A stretch of 64,000 nucleotides of DNA from Halomonas lysinitropha (GCF_902500215.1 NZ_CABVOU010000019.1:42152-106151); one strand, 5' to 3'; numbered from the stretch's first letter, positions 25,271 through 34,269 are shown. The notes: generated by a model from the sequence alone, not told the origin. Made by a program: numbers and translations.

Positions 25271-25747
25271 CTACACCACCCATCCTGGGTCACCACGACG
25301 GATGCCGATGGTGCGCCCGGCGAGTTCCGGCCAGGCGTCTCGCGCGGCATGGGGCACTGCGCCGATGGCGTCCTCGACGAGCTTGGGTAAGGGCGCTGGA
25401 CGACCACTCTCCCGGCCCATGCCCATCAGCATCTGCTCGCTGGTGGCCAGCAGGTTGCCTTCCATGTCGAGCAGCTCGAAGAAGACATGCAGCCGCTTGG
25501 CGTCGCGATCCAGCAGGGTCAGGGTAGCCTCGAGCGGTTGCCCTTCGTGGGCCTCGCGGCGGTAGCAGAGATGGCTCTCCAGGGTGTAGATCGTGACGCC
25601 ATGCTGCGCGCGGCCGGCATCATCCAGGCCGATACGGTCCATCAGTGCCTCCACTGCCAGGGAGAAGACTCTGGCGTATTCGGCATCGTTCATGTGGCCG
25701 TTGTAGTCGACCCACTCCGGGCGGACTCGGATTTCGAGTAGTGTCAT
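25271..25747 (-). CDS. Hot-dog-fold acyl-CoA thioesterase
   Basis: 158-residue 4HBT-like thioesterase: VRPEWVDYNGHMNDAEYARVFSLAVEALMDRIG carries the YNGHMN active-site region (Asp and His) typical of YbgC/FcbC-type enzymes. It hydrolyses an acyl-CoA; the substrate is unknown. Similar stand-alone thioesterases accompany carnitine or betaine catabolism, but no such genes are nearby. It converges on the Crp/Fnr gene with a gap of only 4 nt, so the two transcripts overlap at their ends. Confidence 0.8.
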   Translation of the reverse strand: MTLLEIRVRPEWVDYNGHMNDAEYARVFSLAVEALMDRIGLDDAGRAQHGVTIYTLESHLCYRREAHEGQPLEATLTLLDRDAKRLHVFFELLDMEGNLLATSEQMLMGMGRESGRPAPLPKLVEDAIGAVPHAARDAWPELAGRTIGIRRGDPGWVV

Positions 25748-25857
25748 CAGATTCGCCCCTCCAGGCCTTCGGCTTTCTGCACCAGGTCGAGATAGCTCAC
25801 CGTTGGCGGAAATCCTCGTTAGTATGGGCCGCTGTCTTACGCCTTGGCAGGGAGTGC

Positions 25858-26628
25858 ATGATGGCGCTGCTGGACGTTCTCTCGCCGCTCTCGGCGGGGA
25901 TCAACCTTCTACTGATCGTGATCTCGGTCTTCACCTCGGCCTTTACCGCCGCGGTGGGTGTCGGGGGCGGGGTGCTGATGATCATGGCACTGGCTCAGGT
26001 GATGCCGGCGGCGGCGCTGATCCCGGTCCACGGTATGGTGCAGTTTGGCTCCAATGTCGGCCGCACGGCGATGACCTGGCGTCATGTCGATCGTGCCATG
26101 CTCGTTGCCTTCATACCGGGGGTGTTGCTGGGTGCGCTGGCCGCTGCCTGGTTGCTGGTGCGTCTGCCGGCGGGAGTGCTGGAGTTGAGCATCGCCGCCT
26201 TCGTGCTCTTCACCTGCTGGGGGCCAGGGCTGCCGAAACGGGCCTTGGGGCGGTGGGGCGTGTTGGTCGTCGGCGCCGTCACCACACTGCTCTCCAGCCT
26301 GGTAGGCGCCAGCGGTCCCGTAGTGGCCGCCTTCATCAAGCAGAGCCAGGAAGGGCGCCTGGCCAAGGTGGCGACCTTCTCCGCCTGCATGCTGCTGCAG
26401 CACCTGACCAAGGCCTTCGTCTTCGGGGTGGCGGGCTTCGTCTTCCGCGATTGGCTGCCGCTGATGCTGATGATGGTGGCAGCGGGCTTTGTCGGCACCT
26501 GGCTGGGCCTGCGCCTCCTGCATTGGCTCCCGGAGCACCGCTTCGACATCTTGTTCAAGTGGGCGCTGACGCTGCTGGCACTGCGCCTGGTGTGGCTAGG
26601 CGGGCAGCGGCTGGCAGGGGCAGGGTGA
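25858..26628 (+). CDS. TauE/SafE-family sulfite or sulfonate exporter
   Basis: 256-residue membrane protein with about eight hydrophobic segments and the two-repeat TauE/SafE pattern: AAVGVGGGVLMIMALAQVMPAAALIPVHGMVQFGSN in the first half and SLVGASGPVVAAFIK in the second. Family members move small organic or sulfur anions. ATG at 25858 or 25861 both fit the GGGAG site; in-frame sequence further upstream is rejected. Its neighbours give no substrate clue. Confidence 0.82.
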   Translation: MMALLDVLSPLSAGINLLLIVISVFTSAFTAAVGVGGGVLMIMALAQVMPAAALIPVHGMVQFGSNVGRTAMTWRHVDRAMLVAFIPGVLLGALAAAWLLVRLPAGVLELSIAAFVLFTCWGPGLPKRALGRWGVLVVGAVTTLLSSLVGASGPVVAAFIKQSQEGRLAKVATFSACMLLQHLTKAFVFGVAGFVFRDWLPLMLMMVAAGFVGTWLGLRLLHWLPEHRFDILFKWALTLLALRLVWLGGQRLAGAG

Positions 26629-26724
26629 TAGTTTTTCTCAATCGAATAGGGCGCCGGCCCAGTGGGCATTAACAAAAGGAAGGGGTAAAAAGGCGAAAAG
26701 TCGGGAAAAGTCCGCTTTCTTACC

Positions 26725-26752
26725 TGTACAGTGCCCAATAGACAGCCATAAT
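26725..26752 (+). promoter_or_regulatory. Possible promoter of the dacA-like gene
   Basis: TGTACA (26725-26730) and CATAAT (26747-26752) with a 16-nt gap sit 40 bp upstream of the carboxypeptidase ATG. Both hexamers deviate from consensus, so this is tentative. Confidence 0.3.
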
Positions 26753-26792
26753 GGCATGGTGCAACGGTAAAAAAATCTCGAGGGAACGCGAC

Positions 26793-28199
26793 ATGGTGCC
26801 TATCACAACAATCAACCGGCGCCCGAGAGCGGGCATCTTCGCGCTGCTGGCCTGCCTGCTGCTGGCTGCCTCGGCCGTCCAGGCCAATCCCCGCTATGCC
26901 GGTATCGTCATCGATGCCGACAGCCAGGAGATCCTCTACGCCGAGAATGCCGACAAGCCGCGCTATCCCGCGTCGCTGACCAAGATGATGACGCTCTACC
27001 TGATGTTCGAGGCACTGAAAGAGCGCCGATTGAGCCTGAATCAGCCGCTGCCCGTCTCGTCCTATGCGGCGTCCAAGCCTGCTTCCAAGCTCTACGTGAA
27101 GTCCGGCTCCACCATTCCCGTGGAGAAGGCCATCGAGGCGCTGGTCATCAAGTCGGCCAACGATGTGGCCGTGGTGGTGGCCGAAGCCCTGGGCGGCAGT
27201 GAAGGGAATTTCGGTCGCATGATGACCGACAAGGCGCGCGAGTTGGGCATGACACGCACCACCTTTCGGAATCCTAACGGGCTGCCCGATTCCGAGCAGG
27301 TCACCACGGCACGCGACATGGCAGTGCTCGCCCGGCACCTGATGCGTGACTTCCCTCAGTACTATCTCTATTTCTCGCGGACGAGTTTCACCTGGCGGGG
27401 CAAGACCATTACCGGCCACAATCGCCTGCTGGACAACTACCCCGGTGCCGACGGCATGAAGACGGGTTTCATCCGCGCCTCGGGCTTCAACGTGGCCACC
27501 TCGGCGGTGCGTGGCGAACGTCGCCTGCTGACCGTGGTGATGGGTGGCTTCAGCGCCGCCTCGCGGGATGCCCACACCGCCGACCTGCTGGATCGCAGTT
27601 TCCTGCGTGCTTCGCTGGCCGATGGCAGGGGCTGGCTGGCGAGTGCGGATATCACCGGAGGGCGGTTGATGCCGGGCGACCCTCAGGCCCCAGGGCAGCC
27701 AGTCGGCGACCGGGTTCGTCTGGCCAACCTTGGCACATCGACCACTACCTCACCGGCCCCATCTCCGGTTGCGGCGGCGTCGACGGCGGACGTGGCTGTG
27801 CAGAGACAGGTGGCGTCGCGGGTCGCCCGCGTCGAATCGCCTGTCTCCACCGCCATGGAGGGCCTGGAGCAGGGCTCGGCCGACGACCCGATCCGCGAAC
27901 TGATGGCCAGCACCACGGCATCGGCGGATCCCGCCCCGGACGTCTCCGTCCGGCGAGGGAGCTGGGGTGTGCAGGTCGGGGCCTTCAGCGATGCCGGCCA
28001 TGCCCGTACCCTGGCGTCCCGTGCCGCCCATCAGCTGGCCAGCGAGCTGACCGACGCTCGGGTCGCCGTGGCCGACGCCGAGAAGGCCGGGATCTACCGC
28101 GCACGCCTGGTGGACATGAACGAGGGGCAGGCTCATACCGCCTGCCGTCGCCTAGTGGCCCAGGGCATGGAGTGCATGGTGGTCCAGGCCAGCCTCTGA
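26793..28199 (+). CDS. D-alanyl-D-alanine carboxypeptidase (PBP5/6 type) with SPOR domain
   Basis: Periplasmic penicillin-binding protein that trims the terminal D-Ala from peptidoglycan stem peptides. A signal peptide (hydrophobic about 12-28, cut near VQANP) precedes the S11 domain with all three active-site motifs: SxxK in PASLTKMM, SxN in KSANDVAV and KTG in DGMKTGFI. A Pro/Ala/Thr-rich linker of about 100 residues leads to a C-terminal SPOR domain (about 390-465, WGVQVGAFSDAGHARTLA), which binds denuded glycan at the division site. PBP5 usually ends in an amphipathic membrane helix instead, so the SPOR tail suggests recruitment to the septum. Strong terminator follows. Confidence 0.93.
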   Translation: MVPITTINRRPRAGIFALLACLLLAASAVQANPRYAGIVIDADSQEILYAENADKPRYPASLTKMMTLYLMFEALKERRLSLNQPLPVSSYAASKPASKLYVKSGSTIPVEKAIEALVIKSANDVAVVVAEALGGSEGNFGRMMTDKARELGMTRTTFRNPNGLPDSEQVTTARDMAVLARHLMRDFPQYYLYFSRTSFTWRGKTITGHNRLLDNYPGADGMKTGFIRASGFNVATSAVRGERRLLTVVMGGFSAASRDAHTADLLDRSFLRASLADGRGWLASADITGGRLMPGDPQAPGQPVGDRVRLANLGTSTTTSPAPSPVAAASTADVAVQRQVASRVARVESPVSTAMEGLEQGSADDPIRELMASTTASADPAPDVSVRRGSWGVQVGAFSDAGHARTLASRAAHQLASELTDARVAVADAEKAGIYRARLVDMNEGQAHTACRRLVAQGMECMVVQASL

Positions 28200-28244
28200 G
28201 GGCTTGCCCTACGGCACGTCACCGACTAGCGTAGTGATCTTCAC

Positions 28245-28275
28245 CCACCCCGCCGGCCCCAGGCCGGCGGGGTGG
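28245..28275 (+). terminator. Strong hairpin terminator after the carboxypeptidase gene
   Basis: Perfect 14-bp stem CCACCCCGCCGGCC (28245-28258) with GGCCGGCGGGGTGG (28262-28275), 3-nt loop, followed by CATCGTTTCG. The T-run is modest but the stem is very stable. Confidence 0.65.
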
Positions 28276-28295
28276 CATCGTTTCGGGATCGGCCA

Positions 28296-29186
28296 ATGGA
28301 GGGCAGCGGCGTGTCATCCTCATTCAAGGGCATCGGCTTCATGTGCCTGGGTGTGCTCTGTCTGGCCATCGGCGATGCTATCGCCAAGTGGCTGGGGGAG
28401 GTGCACTCACCGCTGCAGATCATCTTCTTTCGTACCCTGGTGTCGCTGCCCCTGATTGCGCTGCTGGCGTATTTCGGCGGTGGCCTGCTCAAACTGCGAA
28501 CTCGCCGCCCGGGTCTCCATCTGCTCAGGGGGCTGATCTACACCGGCACCATGGGCTTTTTCGTCCTGGGCCTGACACTCTTGCCGCTTGCCGAGGCGAC
28601 CGCCATTGCCTTCGTCGCTCCGATGTTCGTCACGCTGCTTTCGGTGCCGCTGCTTGGGGAGCGGATCGAGCGGCAGGTCCTCGCTGCGTCGCTGCTGGGG
28701 TTTCTCGGCGTGATGATCATCGTTCGCCCGGGTGGCGCAGCCTTTCAGATGGGCTCGCTGGTCATGATCGGGGCCGCACTCTTCTACGCGCTGATGATGA
28801 TCACCGCGCGACGCTGGGGCGGCACCGAGCACCTATGGGCCATGGTCTTCTACATGACACTGGTGCCCTTTGTTCTGACCGCCCTGGCGCTGCCCTGGGT
28901 GTGGCAGACGCCCCATCCCTGGCACTGGCCAGCATTCTTGGGTTCGGGCATCTTCGGGGTGGGCGCCACGGCCTCCATTACCATGGCCTTCCGTCATGCT
29001 CCGGCCGCCATTGCCGCCCCTTTCGACTACACCGCCATGCTCTGGGCGGTACTGCTGGGCTGGTGGTTCTGGGGCGAGATGCCGGATATCTGGGTGTTTA
29101 TCGGCAGCGCCCTGATCATCGGCAGCGGCCTGGCCATCGCCTACCACGAACGCCGCACCACCCTGAAGCGTCGACCGACCTCCTGA
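28296..29186 (+). CDS. EamA/DMT-family transporter
   Basis: About 296 residues with ten hydrophobic segments forming two EamA repeats (first about 18-150, second about 160-290). Family members export amino acids, metabolites or drugs; the repeat PLAEATAIAFVAPMFVTLLSVPLLGERI is the usual end of the first EamA domain. Two starts are possible: ATG at 28296, used here, or GTG at 28311, which has GGAGGG at ideal distance. It follows a terminator and converges on thiE. Substrate unknown. Confidence 0.85.
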   Translation: MEGSGVSSSFKGIGFMCLGVLCLAIGDAIAKWLGEVHSPLQIIFFRTLVSLPLIALLAYFGGGLLKLRTRRPGLHLLRGLIYTGTMGFFVLGLTLLPLAEATAIAFVAPMFVTLLSVPLLGERIERQVLAASLLGFLGVMIIVRPGGAAFQMGSLVMIGAALFYALMMITARRWGGTEHLWAMVFYMTLVPFVLTALALPWVWQTPHPWHWPAFLGSGIFGVGATASITMAFRHAPAAIAAPFDYTAMLWAVLLGWWFWGEMPDIWVFIGSALIIGSGLAIAYHERRTTLKRRPTS

Positions 29187-29190
29187 CCAC

Positions 29191-29811
29191 TCAGCGTCGT
29201 GGCGAGCAGAATGCGCGTGCCGCGGCTTCGGGGTCGGGAGCGCCGCAGATCGCGGAGACCACCGCCAGGCCTTGGGCGCCAGCCTGGTGCGTCGCGGCCA
29301 CGTGCTCGGCCTTGAGGCCGCCGATGGCCACGGTGGGTAAGGGGCTGGCCGCCACCAGGCTTGCCAGCCCCTCGAAGCCCAGTGGTTCGGCGTGATCATG
29401 CTTGCTGGGAGTCGCGAATACCGGGCCCAGACCCAGGTAGTCGAGGTGCTCGGCATCGACGCGGACCATCTGCTCATGGGTCTGTACCGAGAGCCCGAGT
29501 ATCGCCTCCGAGCCCAGCGCTCCCCGGGCTCTGGCTACGTCGCCGTCGTCCTGGCCGATGTGCAGGCCGTCGGCACCGCAAGCCAGAGCCACCTCCAGTC
29601 GATCGTTGATGATCAGCGGCACGCCGCTACCGGCCAGCGCGGTCTTGAGCTGGCGCGCCTGGTCGATCAGTTCGGCATCGCGGGCCTGCTTGTCACGCAG
29701 CTGCACCATCGTCACACCGCCGCGCACTGCCGCCATCACGGTTTCCACCAGCCCGAGGCCTGCGCAGCGCCCCCGGTCCGTGATCAGATAAAGCGACAGA
29801 TCAAGGCGCAT
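29191..29811 (-). CDS. thiE: Thiamine-phosphate synthase
   Basis: 206-residue TIM-barrel enzyme that couples hydroxymethylpyrimidine diphosphate with thiazole phosphate. Motifs: LYLITDRGRCAG at the N-terminus, VQLRDKQA (diphosphate site), DGLHIGQDD near residue 90, and GLGPVFATPSKHDH. The ATG at 29811 overlaps the end of thiM by 11 nt; a longer frame upstream lies inside thiM. It is the second gene of the TPP-riboswitch-controlled thiM-thiE unit. Confidence 0.95.
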   Translation of the reverse strand: MRLDLSLYLITDRGRCAGLGLVETVMAAVRGGVTMVQLRDKQARDAELIDQARQLKTALAGSGVPLIINDRLEVALACGADGLHIGQDDGDVARARGALGSEAILGLSVQTHEQMVRVDAEHLDYLGLGPVFATPSKHDHAEPLGFEGLASLVAASPLPTVAIGGLKAEHVAATHQAGAQGLAVVSAICGAPDPEAAARAFCSPRR

Positions 29812-30607
29812 CGTCCACCTCCAGGCGGGCCCGTGCGGCCAGGGTTTCGCCATCGAGGTGAAAGAGGGCGTCGAGGAAGGCCACGGCGAAGCTGCCCGGG
29901 CCATGGGCGACCTCACCGGCCAGCTCGCCCGCCGCGGCGTAGCAGGCCAGTGCCGCTACCGTCGCCTCGAAGGGGTCATCGGCGCCGGCCACGAAAGCCG
30001 CCACCACGCCGGTCAGGGCGCAGCCCAGGGTAGTGACCCGGGGCATCAGCGGGTGACCGCCCCGGAGGCGGACGACGCGCCGACCGTCGGTCACCAGGTC
30101 CACCTCGCCGGTAACGGCGACCACCCCGGCCGTCTGATGAGCCAACCGGCGAGCGGCCTCGAGAGCGGCTTCGGCCGGGTCGGTGCTGTCCACGCCGCGT
30201 CCGCCACCGGCCTGTCCCGCCAGGGCGATAATCTCCGAGGCGTTGCCGCGGATCACGTCCGGTGAAAGCGCCAGCAGTCGCGCGCCGGTCTCGCGGCGAT
30301 AGCGCGTGGCGCCCACCGCCACGGGATCCAGCACCCAGGGGCGTCCCGTCTCACTGGCGGCCACGGCAGAGGCCTCCATGGCGTCGACCCAGTGAGGCGA
30401 TAGAGTGCCGATGTTGATGGTCAGGGCGCCGGCCAGCGCGGTGAACTCGGCGGCCTCCTCACGGGCATGGACCATGGCCGGCGAAGCGCCGATGGCCAGC
30501 AGCACATTGGCCATGCTGTTCATGGCCACGTGGTTGGTGATGTTGTGGATGAGCGGGCTGGTCTCACGCACCCGCGCCAGGTGCGCGGCGGGATCGATGG
30601 AATGCAT
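29801..30607 (-). CDS. thiM: Hydroxyethylthiazole kinase
   Basis: 268-residue salvage kinase that phosphorylates the thiazole alcohol for thiamine synthesis. Motifs: LIHNITNHVAMNSMANVLLAIGASPAM at about 18-44, PWVLDPVAVGATRYR, and the catalytic-Cys region TLGCALTGVVAAFVAG. GGGGAGG lies just upstream of the ATG at 30607. The leader carries a TPP riboswitch, and thiE overlaps the 3-prime end. Confidence 0.95.
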   Translation of the reverse strand: MHSIDPAAHLARVRETSPLIHNITNHVAMNSMANVLLAIGASPAMVHAREEAAEFTALAGALTINIGTLSPHWVDAMEASAVAASETGRPWVLDPVAVGATRYRRETGARLLALSPDVIRGNASEIIALAGQAGGGRGVDSTDPAEAALEAARRLAHQTAGVVAVTGEVDLVTDGRRVVRLRGGHPLMPRVTTLGCALTGVVAAFVAGADDPFEATVAALACYAAAGELAGEVAHGPGSFAVAFLDALFHLDGETLAARARLEVDDAP

Positions 30608-30660
30608 AGAGCCTCCCCGGCGCGGGAAGTGCAGGTCGGCAGGGGCCCGGGCTGCACGAC

Positions 30661-30740
30661 TCCCTACGCCGGCATTATCCGGGTCAGGTTCCGAGGGTGC
30701 CTCTCAGCCGTGGCGATGTTGCCACGGCGCCCCTGTCGTC
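30661..30740 (-). promoter_or_regulatory. TPP riboswitch (THI element) of thiM-thiE
   Basis: On the minus strand the leader contains the conserved THI-box elements in order: GGGGCGCC, a variable P3 hairpin GCCGTGGC-AACATC-GCCACGGC, CTGAGAGG, ACCC, GAACCTGACC, GGATAATGCC and GCGTAGGGA. When TPP binds, expression of thiM-thiE should fall. A second hairpin, GTGCAG/CTGCAC at 30629-30657, lies between the aptamer and the ribosome site and may be part of the expression platform. Confidence 0.95.
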
Positions 30741-30784
30741 TGCTGTCACTATCCCTGCCCGCATTCCGGCTGTAAAGGGTGGGC

Positions 30785-31063
30785 TCAGGCCAGCAGATGG
30801 AAGCCGGACAGGGTGATCAGGCTGGCCAGTACCAGGCTGTTGACGGTATCCACGCCTTCCTCCTCCAGCCAGCGGCTCGGGTTGAACAGGGCGAGTGCCA
30901 TGGTGCCGAGCGTGGCCAGCCCCAGCGGCAGCTCGATGGGTGGCCAGCCGGCGGCCAGCGCACCCACGGCCAGCAGCAGCACGCCAGTGGCGATCAGCAT
31001 CAGGCCCCCCGTGCCTACCGGTGAGTTCGGCGAATCGGTGGTATCGATCGTGGCCGTGCTCAT
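30785..31063 (-). CDS. Small predicted membrane protein of unknown function
   Basis: 92 residues, with an N-terminal polar tail (about 1-18) and three hydrophobic stretches (about 20-40, 44-60 and 75-91). AGGAGA precedes the ATG at 31063. No family is recognised. It lies between the thi operon and the SulP gene on the same strand, 118 bp after the SulP stop, and could be its own transcript. Coding potential rests on the ribosome site, the hydrophobic pattern and lack of a competing frame. Confidence 0.6.
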   Translation of the reverse strand: MSTATIDTTDSPNSPVGTGGLMLIATGVLLLAVGALAAGWPPIELPLGLATLGTMALALFNPSRWLEEEGVDTVNSLVLASLITLSGFHLLA

Positions 31064-31181
31064 GGTGGTGTCTCCTCGTTCGGGTCGACTGAATACGTCT
31101 CCTGCCCGTGACGCTAACGAGGTTCTATTAAGGATCGCTTAAGGCGTGATGACCGTTGGATGTCAGTGGTGTGGCCGTTGT

Positions 31182-32936
31182 TCAGGCGCTCCGGTCGAGC
31201 CAGCGCAGGGCCACCTTTCGGGCGTGGGGCAGTTCCCGGCACCAGGTCAGCCGTCCGTGAGTCCGGCGGATGCCGGCGCGGCGCAGCGTGACGAGAATCC
31301 GTGCCGGCAGCCCGACCAGCACCAGGGCGACCCCCTCGCGATGCATCTCGTCGATCAGCGCCTTGAGGGCCACGATGGCGGTGCCATCCATGCTCGGCAC
31401 GTCATGCATGTCGAGGATGACGATCCGCACGTTCGGGTCCACCATGCGCAGCGAGGTGAGTGCTTTCTCGGCGGCGCCGAAGAACAGCGGGCCGTTGATA
31501 TCGTAGAGAGTGACCTCGTCGGGCAGCGGACCGATGCTGGCATGGGTCGTCGCGTCGACACGCTCGGTCTGGGTCAGCAGCGACATGCGCCGGACGAAGA
31601 GGGCGGCGGCGAGCCCCATGCCCACGGCCACGGCCAGCACCATGTCGAAGACCACGGTCAGGGTGAAGCAAGTCACCAGGATGGCCACATCGCCTGGCGG
31701 AGCCGAGCGCAGGGTATGCACGAAGTGGCGGGCTTCGCCCATGTTCCAGGCGACGATGAACAGCAGTGCCGCCAGCGCGGCCATCGGTACCAGCCCCAGC
31801 AGCCCCGCCAGGGCAACCACCGCCAGCAGCACCACCAGCGCATGCACCACTGCCGCGATCGGCGAACGGGCGCCGCTGCGAATATTGGTGGCGGTACGAG
31901 CGATGGCGGCCGTGGCGGTGATGCCGCCGAACAGTGGCGCAACGATGTTGCCCAGCCCCTGGCCGATCAGCTCGGCGTTGGGATCGTGCCGGGTCCGGGT
32001 CAGGCCATCGGAGACCACCGCGCACAGCAGCGACTCGATCGCGCCCAGCATGGCGATGGCGAAGGCGGGCCCCAGCAGGGCCCTAATCAGTTCGAAGCTC
32101 AGTTCCAGGGGTTCGCCATCCGCACCGGGAAGCCGCCAGGGGGCCACGAAGCTCGGCGCGATCGGGGGAATGCCACTGCCCGTTTCTCCCTGGGCCTCCC
32201 AGGTGAAGCGCGAGGCGATGGTCTCCACCAGGTTCCCCGTGCTCGGGTCGCCGATCCAGCGGTTGACCGCATAGGCCACCAGTGCCCCGACCACCAGCCC
32301 GATCAGAGGCGCCGGCACCGGCATATTCAGGCGCGGCCAGAGCAGCATGACACCCAGGGTGAAGGCGCCGATTCCCAGCTCCAGCGGATCCAGGCTCGGC
32401 AGCGAGGTGAGGATCCGTCCCAGATTCTCGACGAAGTGCTCGCCCAGTTGCCCGGCCTCAAGGCCCAGGAAGTCGGGCACCTGGAGTGCCGCGATCACCA
32501 CCGCGATCCCCGCGGTGAAGCCTAATACCACGGGATAGGGTACGTACTGGATGAGGCGTCCCATGCCAGCGATCCCTAATCCCACCAGGATCAGGCCCGC
32601 CATCATCGAGGCGATCAACAGGCCACCCAGGCCGTACTGCTGGACAATGGGAAAGAGGATGACAACGAACGCCGCCGTCGGGCCCGAGACATTGAAACGT
32701 GACCCGCCGGTCAACGCGATGATGGCGCCGGCGACGATGGCCGTGTAAAGGCCGTGCTGAGGAGGAACGCCGGTGGCGATAGCCAGGGCCATGGAGAGCG
32801 GCACCGCCACGGTGCCGATGGTCAGCCCCGCCAGGACATCGCGGCGCAGGTCGTCCAGGCCATAGCCGTCTTGCCAGGCCGCACGCAGGCCGGTGGCGAT
32901 GCCGGGAAGTCTAGGGAACGGTCGGTGGCGTGCCAT
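31182..32936 (-). CDS. SulP-family anion transporter with STAS domain
   Basis: 584-residue transporter. The N-terminal two thirds are 12-14 hydrophobic segments with the SulP signature region VPLSMALAIATGVPPQHGLYTAIVAGAIIALTGGSRFNVSGPTAAFVVI; the C-terminal STAS domain spans about residues 470-560 (VTLYDINGPLFFGAAEKAL ... VILDMHDVPSMDGTAI). Resembles DauA/YchM-type SulP proteins; the substrate may be a dicarboxylate, sulfate or bicarbonate. The ATG at 32936 has AAGGAG upstream. It is divergent from a ribbon-helix-helix gene, with repeated ACATTAACAT motifs in between that may be that protein's operator. Confidence 0.9.
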   Translation of the reverse strand: MARHRPFPRLPGIATGLRAAWQDGYGLDDLRRDVLAGLTIGTVAVPLSMALAIATGVPPQHGLYTAIVAGAIIALTGGSRFNVSGPTAAFVVILFPIVQQYGLGGLLIASMMAGLILVGLGIAGMGRLIQYVPYPVVLGFTAGIAVVIAALQVPDFLGLEAGQLGEHFVENLGRILTSLPSLDPLELGIGAFTLGVMLLWPRLNMPVPAPLIGLVVGALVAYAVNRWIGDPSTGNLVETIASRFTWEAQGETGSGIPPIAPSFVAPWRLPGADGEPLELSFELIRALLGPAFAIAMLGAIESLLCAVVSDGLTRTRHDPNAELIGQGLGNIVAPLFGGITATAAIARTATNIRSGARSPIAAVVHALVVLLAVVALAGLLGLVPMAALAALLFIVAWNMGEARHFVHTLRSAPPGDVAILVTCFTLTVVFDMVLAVAVGMGLAAALFVRRMSLLTQTERVDATTHASIGPLPDEVTLYDINGPLFFGAAEKALTSLRMVDPNVRIVILDMHDVPSMDGTAIVALKALIDEMHREGVALVLVGLPARILVTLRRAGIRRTHGRLTWCRELPHARKVALRWLDRSA

Positions 32937-33023
32937 GCCTGGGCTCCTTCTTGGCAGTCGTCCCCCGTGCAAGGATCGGTGGTGGCATACCCTGGGGGAT
33001 CGATTCGGTCTTTTATGTGAATA

Positions 33024-33110
33024 ACATTAACATGTCGTTAGCATTCTTGACCAAATCTTCCCTGGCATTGCCGTGGCCGGCAGTAGACATTAACATTTCA
33101 TGATAATGTT
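33024..33110. promoter_or_regulatory. Candidate RHH operator in the SulP / RHH intergenic region
   Basis: ACATTAACAT occurs twice (33024-33033 and 33087-33096). The second copy overlaps an inverted repeat AACATT (33092-33097) and AATGTT (33105-33110) 12 bp before the RHH start codon. Such repeats suit autoregulation by the RHH protein and possible control of the divergent SulP gene. Confidence 0.4.
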
Positions 33111-33121
33111 TCTGGAGAATC

Positions 33122-33322
33122 ATGATGGAAAGTAAAACTGCGCGCCTGACCCTGCTGATCGACCCGCACAAGAAGCGGGCCTTCGAACAGCTCTGTGCGG
33201 CCCAGGACCTGACCCCCTCCCAGGTAGTGCGACAGTTGATTCGCGACTATCTGCGCGATCATGGCGTGGAATACGAGACCCGCGCCGACCAGGCCACAGG
33301 CGACACGCCGGAGCAGGAGTGA
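33122..33322 (+). CDS. Ribbon-helix-helix (CopG/Arc-like) DNA-binding protein
   Basis: 66 residues; KTARLTLLIDPHKKRAFEQLCAAQDLTPSQVVRQLIRDYL is a typical RHH fold: a short beta strand, then two helices with the turn at LTPSQVV. GGAG precedes ATG at 33122/33125. No toxin gene follows in the same direction, so it is more likely a stand-alone regulator than an antitoxin. It may repress itself and the SulP gene through the ACATTAACAT repeats. Confidence 0.78.
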   Translation: MMESKTARLTLLIDPHKKRAFEQLCAAQDLTPSQVVRQLIRDYLRDHGVEYETRADQATGDTPEQE

Positions 33323-33662
33323 GGGACGCTCCCGGCAAGAGCGTGAGAGTGTCAGCCAGCAGCGATTGCCTGGGAGCTTCGTTCCTGACTTGGTCTCGGG
33401 TACAGGGCATGCACGGTATCGACTGACGACGGCAGGCTGCTCATGGCCAGACGCACCTCGTCGTTGCGACCCTGCTCGTGCAGATGGTCGCCCAAGAAAC
33501 AGAGGCTATAGAGCCCGTCAGTAGCTGGCTCGGCAGGGGAGAGAGGAGGATATCGGGACCATGCATCGGGGCGTCTCCATGACGTTTCCCGATACTCTGG
33601 TCCTGGCAACTTAACGTCTGCTTAAGGGAACGGCAGAATCATCGGCCTCGCGTTACCACCCA
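33323..33662. other. 340-bp stretch without a confident gene
   Basis: No convincing coding region. A minus-strand frame (33352-33609) has only a TTG start and no ribosome site or known family, so it is not called. No repeat, RNA or terminator stands out. It may carry regulatory DNA for the flanking genes. Confidence 0.4.
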
Positions 33663-34007
33663 TCAGCGAAAGGCGATACGCGTGCCGCTGGCCAGCATTT
33701 CGTCCGGTGAGAGGGCATGACCCGGTACGCCGATCATCTCGTCACCGCACTGGTCGCCCCAGGTCAGCACGCCGTGGGTCAGGCCGATGCCGCCGAGCAG
33801 ATCGCGGATCTCGCCGGTGCCGAGGAAAGTGCGAGTCTTTCCCTGGCTGTCGGAGAGTTCCGAAACGTCATTGGCGTGGTGGAACCGCACCGTGTAGATG
33901 CCATCCATCGATTCGACCTCGACGATCGGCGTAAGGCCGTGGGCGATGGCATTGGCGATTTCCTTGAGAGTGACATGGTCACCCAGCTGATAGGCCGGGA
34001 TGGACAT
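33663..34007 (-). CDS. DUF6482-like protein
   Basis: 114-residue small protein without signal peptide or membrane segment. The pattern VEVESMDGIYTVRF ... LGTGEIRDLLGGIGLTHGVLTWGDQCGDEMIG resembles DUF6482 proteins common in Halomonas and Pseudomonas, which also end in a DEMIG/DEMCG-like motif. Function unknown. It stands alone, divergent from gloA with a 262-bp AT-richer intergenic region. Confidence 0.65.
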   Translation of the reverse strand: MSIPAYQLGDHVTLKEIANAIAHGLTPIVEVESMDGIYTVRFHHANDVSELSDSQGKTRTFLGTGEIRDLLGGIGLTHGVLTWGDQCGDEMIGVPGHALSPDEMLASGTRIAFR

Positions 34008-34269
34008 GGGGTTGCCTCTTTCAGTATTGGTATATGTATAACTAGTGTAGAAGGATGCCTGGCCATATCAAGAGACCTCACTGGTATCCGTTGCCGGGTC
34101 TGTGACAGCGCGCGCAGAATGTGTATATACCTTATAAAGGAAATGGCGGTCTGGACGCTGTGGCATGGTCCATCCGCTGGGGTGGAAAAGGGGGTGGAAA
34201 AGCGCCCTAGATGCCCTCATCTTTGATTCGTCAATCATTCACCTCTGCAATCAGCAAGAAGGAGTTTCC

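Noticed and set aside
33352..33609. Possible 85-residue minus-strand gene
   Set aside because: Only a TTG start, no ribosome site and no family resemblance.
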